This document shows positions 34,645 through 42,948 of a stretch of 64,000 bases of DNA, in pieces. The stretch is taken from positions 744,001-808,000 of the forward strand of contig NZ_NJER01000001.1 in NCBI RefSeq assembly GCF_002753895.1, read 5' to 3'. The notes beneath the pieces are model-generated. The model worked only from the letters and a program-made list of their open reading frames with translations. It had not been told where the DNA came from and did not search any database. The translations under genes and the position numbers were made by a program. How positions within the stretch are numbered: the first letter of the stretch is position 1; the number at the start of each line of letters is the position of its first letter. The DNA comes from Halobacteriovorax sp. JY17 (GTDB lineage: Bacteria > Bdellovibrionota > Bacteriovoracia > Bacteriovoracales > Bacteriovoracaceae).

Positions 34645-34653
34645 TCGCTAGAA
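34632..34653. promoter_or_regulatory. perfect inverted repeat around the -10 of the histone-like gene
   Basis: TTCTAGC and GCTAGAA are perfect 7-base arms around TATTAATC, which contains the predicted -10. This is the geometry of a repressor operator; a leader hairpin is unlikely because transcription would begin at its right end. Confidence 0.4.
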
Positions 34654-34693
34654 TATAACTAAAGATTTTTAATTAATATCAAAGGAAATGGAT

Positions 34694-35332
34694 ATGACTA
34701 TTCAAGATTTTCTAAAAAAGAAACAAGAGAAATTGGCAGAGAAAACAAAGTCAAAGAAGAAAGATTTTAGGGCCAAATGCGAAGAAATCTTAGAACAAAT
34801 TAAAAGCTACAATGAAGAAAAACATAGCGAGTTATTAAACACTTTTAAAGTGCGCTACGATAAAGTGAATATTCAAAAGAAGAAGATTCTTGGTTTCTAC
34901 GGACAGCTAGTAAACGAGTTAAAGTCTCTAAGAGAACAAGCTGGTGAAAGTATTCTAACAACTCCAGTAGTTAAGAAGGCTAAGTCGACAATTAAAGATG
35001 TGAAAAAACAAAAAGCTAGCTTGGAAAAGAAAGTTGATAAAGTTGTAAAATCAACAAAGAGAAAAGTAACTGAAGCAGTAAAGAAAGTTGAAAAAGCAGT
35101 AGAAGATGTTGCAGATAAAGAAAAGACGGCGAAGAAGAAAGTCACAAAGAAAGCTACTGCGGCAAAGAAGAAGGTCGCGAAAAAGGCCACTGTTGCCAAG
35201 AAGAAAGTTGCAAAAAAGGCCACTGTTGCCAAGAAGAAAGTCGCAAAGAAAGCTACTGTGGCAAAGAAGAAGGTCGCGAAAAAGGCCACTGTTGCCAAGA
35301 AGAAAGTTACGAAGAAAACGTCTAAGAAATAA
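34694..35332 (+). CDS. histone H1-like DNA-binding protein with Lys/Ala repeats
   Basis: A 212-residue highly basic protein. The N-terminal 100 residues are charged and helical, likely coiled-coil (KKKQEKLAEKTKSKKK). From about residue 146 the chain consists of five repeats of the 11-residue unit [11 protein letters not shown] and a partial sixth, ending TKKTSKK. Such Lys-Ala-Val tails are found in AlgP, Hc1 and other bacterial H1-like proteins that compact DNA. The ATG at 34694 is chosen because AAAGGA is at the right distance; the in-frame ATG at 34688 is too close to it. A very condensed nucleoid is known in the attack phase of Bdellovibrio-type predators, which suits this protein. Confidence 0.8.
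   Translation: MTIQDFLKKKQEKLAEKTKSKKKDFRAKCEEILEQIKSYNEEKHSELLNTFKVRYDKVNIQKKKILGFYGQLVNELKSLREQAGESILTTPVVKKAKSTIKDVKKQKASLEKKVDKVVKSTKRKVTEAVKKVEKAVEDVADKEKTAKKKVTKKATAAKKKVAKKATVAKKKVAKKATVAKKKVAKKATVAKKKVAKKATVAKKKVTKKTSKK
35129..35325 (+). repeat. 33-base tandem repeats with a 99-base higher-order unit
   Basis: Six 33-base units lie in frame in the histone-like gene, the last diverging. Units 2 (35162-35194) and 5 (35261-35293) are identical, and units 1 and 4 are nearly identical, so units 1-3 look like a 99-base block duplicated as units 4-6. The repeat number may vary between strains. Confidence 0.8.
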
Positions 35333-35380
35333 GACTTTAATCATATGGCCCAGTGGTGAATATTGGGCTATATTCTTCCC

Positions 35381-36358
35381 ATGAAAAATATAATCTTTAT
35401 TCTTATCACTCTCATTTTAACTTTTCCTTCAAGTGCCGAGAACTGGCGTGTCAATTGGCAACATTCCAAAGTGACCTTTCAAATTCCTTATATGGGAGTA
35501 ACGAACGTTGATGGGGCTTTCACAAAGTTTGATGGAGCTTTTAGCTTCGATGAAAGCACTAAGAAATTAAGCGAAGTAGAGTTTATCATCAGCACAGAGA
35601 GTGTTGATACTAATAATCTCAAAAGAGACAATCATATAAAGAACAAAGATTTCTTCAATGTTTCGAAGTACTCTAAAATAATTTTCAATTCTAAAGAAAC
35701 GATTTACGAAGAAGGCTCACCGGTCGCAATCATCGGGGACCTAACTCTCTTAGAAACGACAAAAGAAGTGCGCTTTAAATTAAAGTATAAAGGAAGCGTT
35801 AAAGATCCATGGGATGATAATAAGATCGCTCAATTCTTTGAAGCCTCTACAAAAATTAATAGAAAGGACTTTGGACTTTCATGGAATAAGAAATTGGATA
35901 AAGGTGGACTTCTCCTGGGTGAGGAAGTTTCCATCGATATTACCATTGAAGCTTTTGAACAAGGGGTTAGACCTGCGTTTTCAAGATTCTTTCTCCCAAC
36001 AGCGAATATAAAGAAGTCTGTAGTAAATGAGATCAAAAGTAATGTAACGACTGTCGATGCTAAAAAGAAGCAAAGCGATCCTCTCTCCCCCAAAGCACCA
36101 AAGGTTGTTTCAAGGCCAGATCTGCCGAGCGGTAAAGATATTGCGCTCAATATGGTTTTTGGCTTCTTGGCCTTTATTATTCTAATTGGGGGCGGAATAA
36201 AGCTTCAGATAATCCTTACAAAATTCTTTGAGAAGAAAGGGTTGGATCCTAAGTGGACTTTCATTATTCCAAATATAATTGTGATGGGACTTATTATGTT
36301 CATAGCAAGTTACCTAGCTCCATTCATGGGCTACGGGCCTCACCCGTGGGGAAATTAA
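35381..36358 (+). CDS. YceI-family lipid-binding protein with C-terminal membrane anchor
   Basis: A 325-residue protein. After a signal peptide ending near SSAEN, residues about 20-195 form a YceI domain (WQHSKVTFQIPYMGVTNVDG, SIDTNNLKRDNHIKNKDFF-like core, ATTKINRKDFGLSW-like segment), a beta-barrel that binds isoprenoid-type lipids. A Lys/Pro linker then leads to two hydrophobic helices (MVFGFLAFIILIGGGI and IPNIIVMGLIMFIASYL). Usual YceI proteins are about 190 residues and soluble, so this is a membrane-tethered form. The ATG at 35381 starts a proper signal peptide. It converges with yaaA with no base between the stops. Confidence 0.78.
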   Translation: MKNIIFILITLILTFPSSAENWRVNWQHSKVTFQIPYMGVTNVDGAFTKFDGAFSFDESTKKLSEVEFIISTESVDTNNLKRDNHIKNKDFFNVSKYSKIIFNSKETIYEEGSPVAIIGDLTLLETTKEVRFKLKYKGSVKDPWDDNKIAQFFEASTKINRKDFGLSWNKKLDKGGLLLGEEVSIDITIEAFEQGVRPAFSRFFLPTANIKKSVVNEIKSNVTTVDAKKKQSDPLSPKAPKVVSRPDLPSGKDIALNMVFGFLAFIILIGGGIKLQIILTKFFEKKGLDPKWTFIIPNIIVMGLIMFIASYLAPFMGYGPHPWGN

Positions 36359-36370
36359 TTATCCACGGGT
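36342..36370. other. hairpin built from the 3' ends of two convergent genes
   Basis: ACCCGTGG (36342-36349) and CCACGGGT (36363-36370) form a perfect 8-base GC-rich stem around 13 bases holding both stop codons. The left arm codes for Pro-Trp near the end of the YceI-like protein and the right arm for Thr-Arg-Gly of YaaA. No T-tract follows on either strand. Confidence 0.5.
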
Positions 36371-37120
36371 AAAGACAAACTCATTCTCACTCGACATGCT
36401 CTCACTAAAAGCATAACCGTCACTACCGAAGTTCTTTAAGTCTTCAACCTCTGTGACCTTATTCTCCACAATATATCTGGCCATCATCCCCCTCGCTTTC
36501 TTAGCGAAGAAGCTAATAATTTTATACTGATCGTTCTTCTTATCTTTAAATACTGGAGTTACCACTCGCCCATCAATAGCACTAAAGTTAACTGCTCCTG
36601 AATACTCCGTCGAAGCACAATTCACTAAAACTTTCTCTTTCTTAAGAATCGAATTAAGCTCACTTGTTAGATCACTCTTCCAAAATTCGTAGAGATTCTT
36701 ACTTCCGTTGCAAGAAAACTTCGTTCCCATCTCTAAGCGATATGGTTGAATAAGTTCAAGGGGAGATAGAACACCGTAGAGCCCAGAGAGAATTCGCATA
36801 TGTTTTTGAGCATATTTAATTTGTGGCGCACTCAATGTCTCTGCATCAAAGCCAACATAAGTATCTCCCTTAAAGGAAAAGATGGCCTGCTTGGCATTCT
36901 TAGGAGTGAAAGGAGTCTTAAAAGATTTATATCTCTGCACATTTAAATCAGTTAAGGCCTCTGATAATTTCATCATTTTTGAAACTTCAGCGGGACTACA
37001 CTTTCTTAAATCTCTGATTAATTCCTTGGATTTTTCGATAAACTTTGGTTCAACAAAATCGGAAATTGGCGAACTTGTTTCAAAGTCCAACTTCTTCGCA
37101 GGGGATACAATCACTAACAT
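36359..37120 (-). CDS. yaaA: peroxide stress protein YaaA
   Basis: A 253-residue protein that starts MLVIVSPAKKLDFET, the signature of the YaaA/DUF328 family, and continues with LMKLSEALTDLNVQRY-like, AIFSFKGDTYVGFDAE and RILSGLYGVLSPLELIQPYRLEMGTK, all typical. YaaA lowers free intracellular iron and protects DNA and proteins during peroxide stress. The length matches the family. It is convergent with the YceI-like gene and divergent from the PilZ gene. Confidence 0.93.
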   Translation of the reverse strand: MLVIVSPAKKLDFETSSPISDFVEPKFIEKSKELIRDLRKCSPAEVSKMMKLSEALTDLNVQRYKSFKTPFTPKNAKQAIFSFKGDTYVGFDAETLSAPQIKYAQKHMRILSGLYGVLSPLELIQPYRLEMGTKFSCNGSKNLYEFWKSDLTSELNSILKKEKVLVNCASTEYSGAVNFSAIDGRVVTPVFKDKKNDQYKIISFFAKKARGMMARYIVENKVTEVEDLKNFGSDGYAFSESMSSENEFVFTRG

Positions 37121-37298
37121 TACTACTCCATTTTAATATCTTAACTTATAGCCTACTTAAATCAATGCCAATTGGCCATGGCACTCGAGAAGTAAATAGC
37201 TGATTTCTAACCTTCAATTTTGGCACAGTCTTTGAATTTTTCTTTTTTTCTAGTTTCTATATAATCTACTAAAGGGACATTTTTAAAAGGGTAGAACA

Positions 37299-38054
37299 AT
37301 GAAACATAGGCCACTTCCATTTGTGATTCTCGCAATTCTCCATTTAATTGAACCACTTCTTAAAATTGCTTATTTTAAGGCCACCACTCACTTCCCTGTC
37401 ATTGATATCGTTGAAAATATCTCTCACTTAAATAGTTCCAGAGCCGTCTTTGAATTTTGGCTTCTCTTTCCTATTGGAGGACTCGCACTTCTTGGAGTTA
37501 AAAAGTGGAGTTACCCAGTTTTTGTCAGTGTGCAGATGTACTCTATCTATAGTCATTTAAATTATGAACCTTTCACATGGCCCTATGCAAGTTCAACTCC
37601 TCAGTGGCCAAGCCTCTTTATCCTAGGTTGTAATATCGCAATGATTATTTACTTTCTTCTTCCTGAAATTAGAAAACCGTTTTTCAATAAAGAAGATAGA
37701 TGGTGGGAACACCGAGAAAGATACACAATTAGAATTCCTTGCTCCTATAGCCTCTCTTCGAGTAATGCCTTAAAAGACGCTGAAGTTCTCAACATTTCCC
37801 ACTCAGGAGCTTTTATCACTCTGCCAGAGAGCGAAGCTATCTGCGGAGAAAAAATGATCGTCAACATTACTTTCATCAACGACAATATATGTTTAAACGC
37901 TAAGATTATTTCGGCCCATGAATTTGATGATGAAGTTGGTTTTGGTATTGCTTTTGAGTACGACAATATTTGGGAGAAGCTCTATATGACAAAGATCATG
38001 AAGCTTATTTCAAGGGCCGCCAAAAAGCATCACGCTCAACAACTCGCGGCCTAA
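37299..38054 (+). CDS. membrane PilZ-domain protein
   Basis: A 251-residue protein. The first 130 residues contain about three or four hydrophobic helices (FVILAILHLIEPLLKIAYF, FEFWLLFPIGGLALLGV, LFILGCNIAMIIYFLLP). Residues about 140-230 are a PilZ domain with the c-di-GMP-binding arginines in RERYTIRIP and the second motif NISHSGAFI. It could sense cyclic di-GMP at the membrane and adjust motility or surface behaviour. The 3' end overlaps the convergent rsmJ gene by 4 bases. Confidence 0.82.
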   Translation: MKHRPLPFVILAILHLIEPLLKIAYFKATTHFPVIDIVENISHLNSSRAVFEFWLLFPIGGLALLGVKKWSYPVFVSVQMYSIYSHLNYEPFTWPYASSTPQWPSLFILGCNIAMIIYFLLPEIRKPFFNKEDRWWEHRERYTIRIPCSYSLSSSNALKDAEVLNISHSGAFITLPESEAICGEKMIVNITFINDNICLNAKIISAHEFDDEVGFGIAFEYDNIWEKLYMTKIMKLISRAAKKHHAQQLAA

Positions 38055-38773
38055 GTAAATATATAGAGGTCGTAGCGAGCGCTCTTTCCCGTGTACTGAG
38101 CGCTAGGTTTTGCTTTTAAAGTAGGAGACTTCACACCTCTTTTCACAACAAACCTCTTCACCCCACAACTCTTTGCCCATGAGTAAACTTCTTCTTCATC
38201 CATGTCTTTTCCAACAAGCTCTCTAAAGACCTGCATTTCCTTACGGGGAAGGGCCGACTTCTTCTTACCTTCCTCTGGATACATTGGATCGTAGTAAATA
38301 GCACTTGGAAGCTCCTGCGAAAGAAGCTCGGAGTGTGAGGACGCTTCACCAAAGCGAATCTGAAGAGAGTCACTATTAAACTCTTCCTTGGCCAAGAGCA
38401 GAAGTGCGGCCACAGAGGGATTTCTCTCAAACGCAGTGACCTTGGCCCCAAACTTTAAAAGAAGAATAGAGTCTTTGCCACTTCCACAAGTGATATCCCA
38501 AATATGAGAATCCCCATGGGCCTTTATTCCTAGCGCCCGCGCCAATGGCTCCTTGGCAATAGTGTATTTCTTATTGACTTGCTGCTGCCATAGATCATTG
38601 AAATTAAATTGAATCTCTCCCCTATCTTCAGACTTATAGAAAAGTTCTCCCTTCTTAAAATGGAGCCCTGCCCTCTCAGACTCTTTCTCGTGCTCCACGT
38701 CAAAGTACTTCGACAAGAAGTCTATTTTTTGGTGATTTAAATCAGTTTCTGAGAAGATTTTAAGAGAGTGCAT
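38051..38773 (-). CDS. rsmJ: 16S rRNA (guanine1516-N2)-methyltransferase RsmJ-like
   Basis: A 240-residue class I SAM-dependent methyltransferase. The order of motifs matches RsmJ: LARALGIKAHGDSHIWDITCGSGKDS as SAM site, VTAFERNPSVAALLLLAK as the acidic-loop helix, IYYDPMYPEEGKKKSAL as the catalytic N/DPxY-like loop and FVVKRGVKSPTL near the end. It modifies G1516 of 16S rRNA in E. coli. The N-terminal 90 residues fit the family's extra domain. Confidence 0.85.
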   Translation of the reverse strand: MHSLKIFSETDLNHQKIDFLSKYFDVEHEKESERAGLHFKKGELFYKSEDRGEIQFNFNDLWQQQVNKKYTIAKEPLARALGIKAHGDSHIWDITCGSGKDSILLLKFGAKVTAFERNPSVAALLLLAKEEFNSDSLQIRFGEASSHSELLSQELPSAIYYDPMYPEEGKKKSALPRKEMQVFRELVGKDMDEEEVYSWAKSCGVKRFVVKRGVKSPTLKAKPSAQYTGKSARYDLYIFT

Positions 38774-38876
38774 TCTTTAATTATAACAGCTAATTTAGGT
38801 AGATAAAGTCATTTATTACATGATATTAAGTAACCCTAAAAAACTTTAATATTAGACCCAAAGAGGAAGAGAATCC

Positions 38877-41800
38877 ATGAGTCGAATTGAAAACCTACCA
38901 TATAATCCAAATGAATTAGAAAGAGAATTGAAACCATTCTACATCAGTGCCTCAGAAGATGAAATCAGTGAGATGATGCAGACAATAGGTGTGAAAGATT
39001 TTAAAGAACTCTACTCTCATATTCCAGCAAATATACTTATGGAAAAAGGACCTACTGAACTTGGTCCTCATTTAGAGTATGAACAACTCGTCGCCCACGT
39101 TGAAGACTTAGCTGCGAAAAATAATATTAAGACTTCATTCATTGGAGATGGGCTTCAACAATATCAAGTTCCATCTGTTGTTCCATTTGTTTGTGACATA
39201 AGAGGACTTACGACGGCCTACACTCCATACCAGCCAGAGAGATCACAGGGAACTCTTTGGACTCTTTGGATGTATTCAAGCACTCTTTCAATGCTGACAG
39301 GATTTGAGGCCATCAACGCTTCTTTCTATGATAGATCAACTTGTCTATTTGAGGCCTGCAATACAGCAACGAGAATTAAGAGAAACACAACGAAAGTTAT
39401 TATTTCAGAGGGTATCTACCCTGGAGATATGGAAGTTCTAAGAACTCAGGCCATTGAAACAAACTTAGAACTTATCACTCTTCCAATTGATAAAGAAACA
39501 GGTCTAACAGATATTGACGAGGCCAAAGCTCTTATTGAAAAGGAAAGCTCCTCTCTAGCAGGTTTTGCTTTTTGCCAAGTAAATAACCTAGGTCTAGTTG
39601 AAGATGTCAATGCACTCACTGATCTTTGTACCGATGCAGGAATTCAATCTATTGCGATTATTGATCCGATGCTTTTAGCAACAGAAGGTCTTCTTCCTCC
39701 TGTTAAGTACGGAAGTCAGGACCAAGGTGCTGATATGATCGTAGGAGAAGGACAACATCTTGCCATCGGCCCTAACTGGGGTGGTCCAGGTCTTGGAATT
39801 TTTGGAATAAGATATAATGAAAGAAATAAAACGGCCATTAGATCAACTGCCGGAAGATATATTGGAAAAGGAAAAGACGGCGAGGGAAAAACTTGTCTCT
39901 CAATCGTTCTCTCAACTCGTGAACAACATATTAGAAGAGAGAAGGCCACAAGTAATATTTGTTCTAACCAATCTTTTCTAGCATCTGCAGCGGGAGCTGG
40001 GATTCTTGGTCGTGGCGAAAATGGAATGACTGAAGCGATGATGGCCGGGCGCGAACTTGCCACACAAGTATTTGTTGAACTTTCAAAGTACAAAGAATTC
40101 ACGCCATCATTTCCACACTCTCCTTTTTTCAACGAAATTATTTTCACTTATAGTGGAAATCTAAATGAGCTAATGGATAGTGCAAGCTCAGCGGGAATTC
40201 ACCTAGGTGTTGATATCAGCTCAAGGCTAGGAAGAGATGGGCAATTAAAAATGAGCTTCTCTGATTTACAAAACGATGCCGATCTTGAAAAGCTCACTGC
40301 CTTCCTTGATAAGAATTTAATGATAGTAGAAGCTGAAGACGAAGAAGATATGCCGGAGATCCCAGGAGATCTTCTAAGAACAAGCGAAGTAGGACTTCCT
40401 AATTTCACAGAAGATGAAATTAAGAAATTCTACACTGAGCTTGGAAGTATGAACGTCTCTCCTGATGATAATATTTATCCTCTAGGATCTTGTACGATGA
40501 AGTACAATCCGTACATCAATGACTACGCAGCAGGGCTTAAAGGCTTTACTGACACTCACCCACAAGCTCCAGAATCTGACACTCAAGCGAATCTTGAGAT
40601 TCTCTTTGAAACTCAGGAAATGTTTAAATCAATAACTGGACTTCCAGGTGTTGTAACTCAACCTGTGGCAGGTGCACAGGGTGAATTAGTTGGACTTAAA
40701 TTATTCCAGGCCTACCATAGAGATAATGGTAATGCGGACAAGAAAGACATCGTTCTTATTCCAAGAAGTGCTCACGGAACAAACCCAGCAACTGCCACAA
40801 TGGCAGGATTTGAAACGAAGAAAGTTGGTGGTGTTCAATATGGAATTATTACAATTGAAGCAAACCAAAATGCAGAAATGGATTTTGATCAACTTAAATC
40901 TGTTGTTGCTGAATACGGAGAGAGAATCGCAGGGATCATGGTAACCAATCCAAATACAGCGGGAATTTTTGAAACACAATTTAAAGAAATGGCCGATCTC
41001 ATTCATTCAGTTGATGGACTTGTCTACATGGACGGCGCCAATATGAATGCTATTGCAGGTTGGGTAGACCTAGATAAGATGGGAGTGGACGCCGTTCACA
41101 ATAACCTTCATAAGACTTGGACCATTCCACATGGTGGAGGAGGTCCAGGAGATGCGATAGTTGGAGTTAGTGCAAAACTTTTAGACTATATTCCAGGAAT
41201 TCAGGTGAAGAAAGTTGATGGGAAGTTCATCTCCTTTAGGGCGCCTAAGACCATTGGTAGCTTTCACAGACACCATGGAAATTTCGCCCATAAAGTAAGA
41301 TGCTACACTTATATCAAGGCCCTTGGAACAGAAGGGGTAAAGAAGATGTCTGCCATGGCGGTTCTTTCAGCGAAGTACCTCTACCATGAATTAAAAGATA
41401 CATTCCCTACTCTTCCATCTAGGTCTGAGAGTTCTCCAAGAATGCACGAATTTATTCTAACTCTTACAGATGATGAGTTCGCTAAAATTGCAAATGCAGG
41501 AACAGTTAAGTCTGCAGCAATTGCAAAGATTGGGAAGCTCTTCCTAGACTTTGGTCTACATGCACCAACAGTAGCATTTCCTGAGATTTATGGACTTATG
41601 GTTGAACCAACTGAATCATTCACTAAGAAAGAACTTGATGACTTCATAGCTGTTGTTAAAGAGATTAAATTAATCATTAACGAGCATCCACAAGTGCTTA
41701 TAACAACTCCACACTTTACTCCAATAAAGAAAGTAGATGAAGTCAGCGCAAATAAGAATCTTGACCTCTTTGATAATATTACGAGTTTTCCAAATCTCGC

Positions 41801-41888
41801 CAAGAATATTATTGAGCCAGGAATTCTAACCGCAATGAAACCTAACGAAGTGACGAAGAAAATTCTTTCGGCACACGAATCTGTATAG
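38877..41888 (+). CDS. gcvP: glycine dehydrogenase (decarboxylating), fused A and B halves
   Basis: A 1003-residue P-protein of the glycine cleavage system. The first 470 residues resemble the GcvPA subunit of two-subunit enzymes (TAYTPYQPERSQGTLWTLW is diagnostic), and after a linker around 480-500 rich in Glu and Asp, the rest resembles GcvPB with the PLP-lysine K746 in NNLHKTWTIPHGGGGPG. It decarboxylates glycine and passes the aminomethyl group to the H protein. Single-chain enzymes are usually near 950 residues; here the A half is of the split-enzyme type. gcvT and gcvH are not nearby. Confidence 0.93.
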   Translation: MSRIENLPYNPNELERELKPFYISASEDEISEMMQTIGVKDFKELYSHIPANILMEKGPTELGPHLEYEQLVAHVEDLAAKNNIKTSFIGDGLQQYQVPSVVPFVCDIRGLTTAYTPYQPERSQGTLWTLWMYSSTLSMLTGFEAINASFYDRSTCLFEACNTATRIKRNTTKVIISEGIYPGDMEVLRTQAIETNLELITLPIDKETGLTDIDEAKALIEKESSSLAGFAFCQVNNLGLVEDVNALTDLCTDAGIQSIAIIDPMLLATEGLLPPVKYGSQDQGADMIVGEGQHLAIGPNWGGPGLGIFGIRYNERNKTAIRSTAGRYIGKGKDGEGKTCLSIVLSTREQHIRREKATSNICSNQSFLASAAGAGILGRGENGMTEAMMAGRELATQVFVELSKYKEFTPSFPHSPFFNEIIFTYSGNLNELMDSASSAGIHLGVDISSRLGRDGQLKMSFSDLQNDADLEKLTAFLDKNLMIVEAEDEEDMPEIPGDLLRTSEVGLPNFTEDEIKKFYTELGSMNVSPDDNIYPLGSCTMKYNPYINDYAAGLKGFTDTHPQAPESDTQANLEILFETQEMFKSITGLPGVVTQPVAGAQGELVGLKLFQAYHRDNGNADKKDIVLIPRSAHGTNPATATMAGFETKKVGGVQYGIITIEANQNAEMDFDQLKSVVAEYGERIAGIMVTNPNTAGIFETQFKEMADLIHSVDGLVYMDGANMNAIAGWVDLDKMGVDAVHNNLHKTWTIPHGGGGPGDAIVGVSAKLLDYIPGIQVKKVDGKFISFRAPKTIGSFHRHHGNFAHKVRCYTYIKALGTEGVKKMSAMAVLSAKYLYHELKDTFPTLPSRSESSPRMHEFILTLTDDEFAKIANAGTVKSAAIAKIGKLFLDFGLHAPTVAFPEIYGLMVEPTESFTKKELDDFIAVVKEIKLIINEHPQVLITTPHFTPIKKVDEVSANKNLDLFDNITSFPNLAKNIIEPGILTAMKPNEVTKKILSAHESV

Positions 41889-41899
41889 TAATTTTTAAT

Positions 41900-41926
41900 A
41901 GCGTAGATAGTGATACTATCTACGCT
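41900..41926 (+). other. long perfect hairpin between gcvP and the TrmK-like gene
   Basis: AGCGTAGATAG and CTATCTACGCT form a perfect 11-base stem around TGATA. It ends 11 bases before the ATG at 41938, which has no ribosome site. It may end gcvP transcription or affect translation of the methyltransferase gene. Confidence 0.5.
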
Positions 41927-41937
41927 TAATACGTAAA

Positions 41938-42579
41938 ATGAAATATCAAGAAAATAGACTAGATATAATTTCCACCATCCCAGATAGAGAATACACTGAT
42001 ATCTGGGATACGTGCTGCGATCATGGAAAACTTGGCTCAAAGTTGTTTAGACAATTTCCAAATGCTAAAATTCACTTCAACGATATAGTTCCAGGAATTA
42101 TTACAAAGCTAGAACATAGGCTTAGAAAAGCTCCAAAAGAGCTCTACACATTGAACGCCATGGACGCAAGATTAATCAAAGTAGAAAACTCTACGACGTT
42201 GATTTGTATTTGTGGTATTGGCGGAAAAATGGCAGTAGAGATTATAGAAGAATTAGTAAAGTCTAACTCTCATCATTTTGAATTATTAATTTGTACTCAC
42301 TATCATCAAATTGAACTAAGAAAGTCACTCATTAAACTTCATTTCAAGCTTATTAGAAGCCAGCTTATCGTTCATCAAAAACAACACTATGAAGTAATGT
42401 ACATAAGTAGAGAGAGGGGAAAGACTATCTCTCCTCTTAGTGAAGAACTTTATGATAAGAATTGCCCTAAGAGCACCGACTACTTTAAAAAGAGTATGAA
42501 ACATTTTGAGAAAAACTCTAAATATTCTGATTTTTCTAAAAAAATATTTGAATCCTACGCTGAATTAATCAGCGAGTGA
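41938..42579 (+). CDS. TrmK-like tRNA (adenine22-N1) methyltransferase
   Basis: A 213-residue SAM-dependent methyltransferase. ENRLDIISTIPDREYTDIWDTCCDHGKLG parallels the TrmK start RL..IA..VP.....DIGTDHAYLP with Asp and His conserved. CICGIGGKMAVEIIEEL corresponds to the GMGGxLI motif, and the late segment with QLIVHQKQHYEVMYI matches the E..V.E..KFYEI ending. TrmK makes m1A22 in tRNA. Its 3' end overlaps the thioredoxin-like gene by 15 bases on the opposite strand. The family is likely; the exact target base is inferred. Confidence 0.75.
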   Translation: MKYQENRLDIISTIPDREYTDIWDTCCDHGKLGSKLFRQFPNAKIHFNDIVPGIITKLEHRLRKAPKELYTLNAMDARLIKVENSTTLICICGIGGKMAVEIIEELVKSNSHHFELLICTHYHQIELRKSLIKLHFKLIRSQLIVHQKQHYEVMYISRERGKTISPLSEELYDKNCPKSTDYFKKSMKHFEKNSKYSDFSKKIFESYAELISE

Positions 42580-42948
42580 GTTCAGCAATTCTAAAAGCCT
42601 TCCCTTTGAATCTTCTAAAACTCTAGTTATTTCAACTTCATTCTTTTTAAAAATAATCGTAGGTAAGCATTCAGTAGAGAGAAGTCCCGATAACTTCTTA
42701 GATCTATACTCTTCCCTATTTTCGTAGGAGTAAATCTTAAGTATAGGTTTCTCTGCAGACAAGAGGATTAGCGCCATTAATCCCGTAATCTCTCTTTCGC
42801 AGTCCGGACACCAAGTCGCATTATGAACTTCAATAGAAATATCTTCTAGACTCAGAGAGTTTTCATTTCTTAAAAACTCTCTTCTCTTTAATTCAACAAT
42901 ATCTTCCCAGTGAGGTGCATGGATGTAGATTTCAGAGAACTCTTTCAA
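42565..42948 (-). CDS. thioredoxin-like protein
   Basis: A 127-residue protein with the redox motif C47-P-D-C50 in HNATWCPDCEREI, followed by a helix and a cis-Pro-like segment TECLPTIIFKKNEVE typical of the thioredoxin fold. No signal peptide is seen, so it is probably cytoplasmic. Its start overlaps the end of the nucleotidase gene by 17 bases, so it is the second gene of that operon. Partner proteins cannot be named. Confidence 0.75.
   Translation of the reverse strand: MKEFSEIYIHAPHWEDIVELKRREFLRNENSLSLEDISIEVHNATWCPDCEREITGLMALILLSAEKPILKIYSYENREEYRSKKLSGLLSTECLPTIIFKKNEVEITRVLEDSKGRLLELLNSLAD

Noticed and set aside
35129-35332. Tandem repeats that could be taken for a CRISPR array or noncoding satellite
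   Set aside because: The 33-base units have no unique spacers and stay in one reading frame coding for Lys/Ala repeats.
34897-35344. Long open frames opposite the histone-like gene rich in Phe and Leu
   Set aside because: They are a by-product of the Lys/Ala codon repeats; there is no ribosome site and the products look like low-complexity artefacts.
38877-41888. gcvP as two genes or a frameshifted pair
   Set aside because: The reading frame is continuous through the junction near residue 480 and no second ribosome site or stop was seen.
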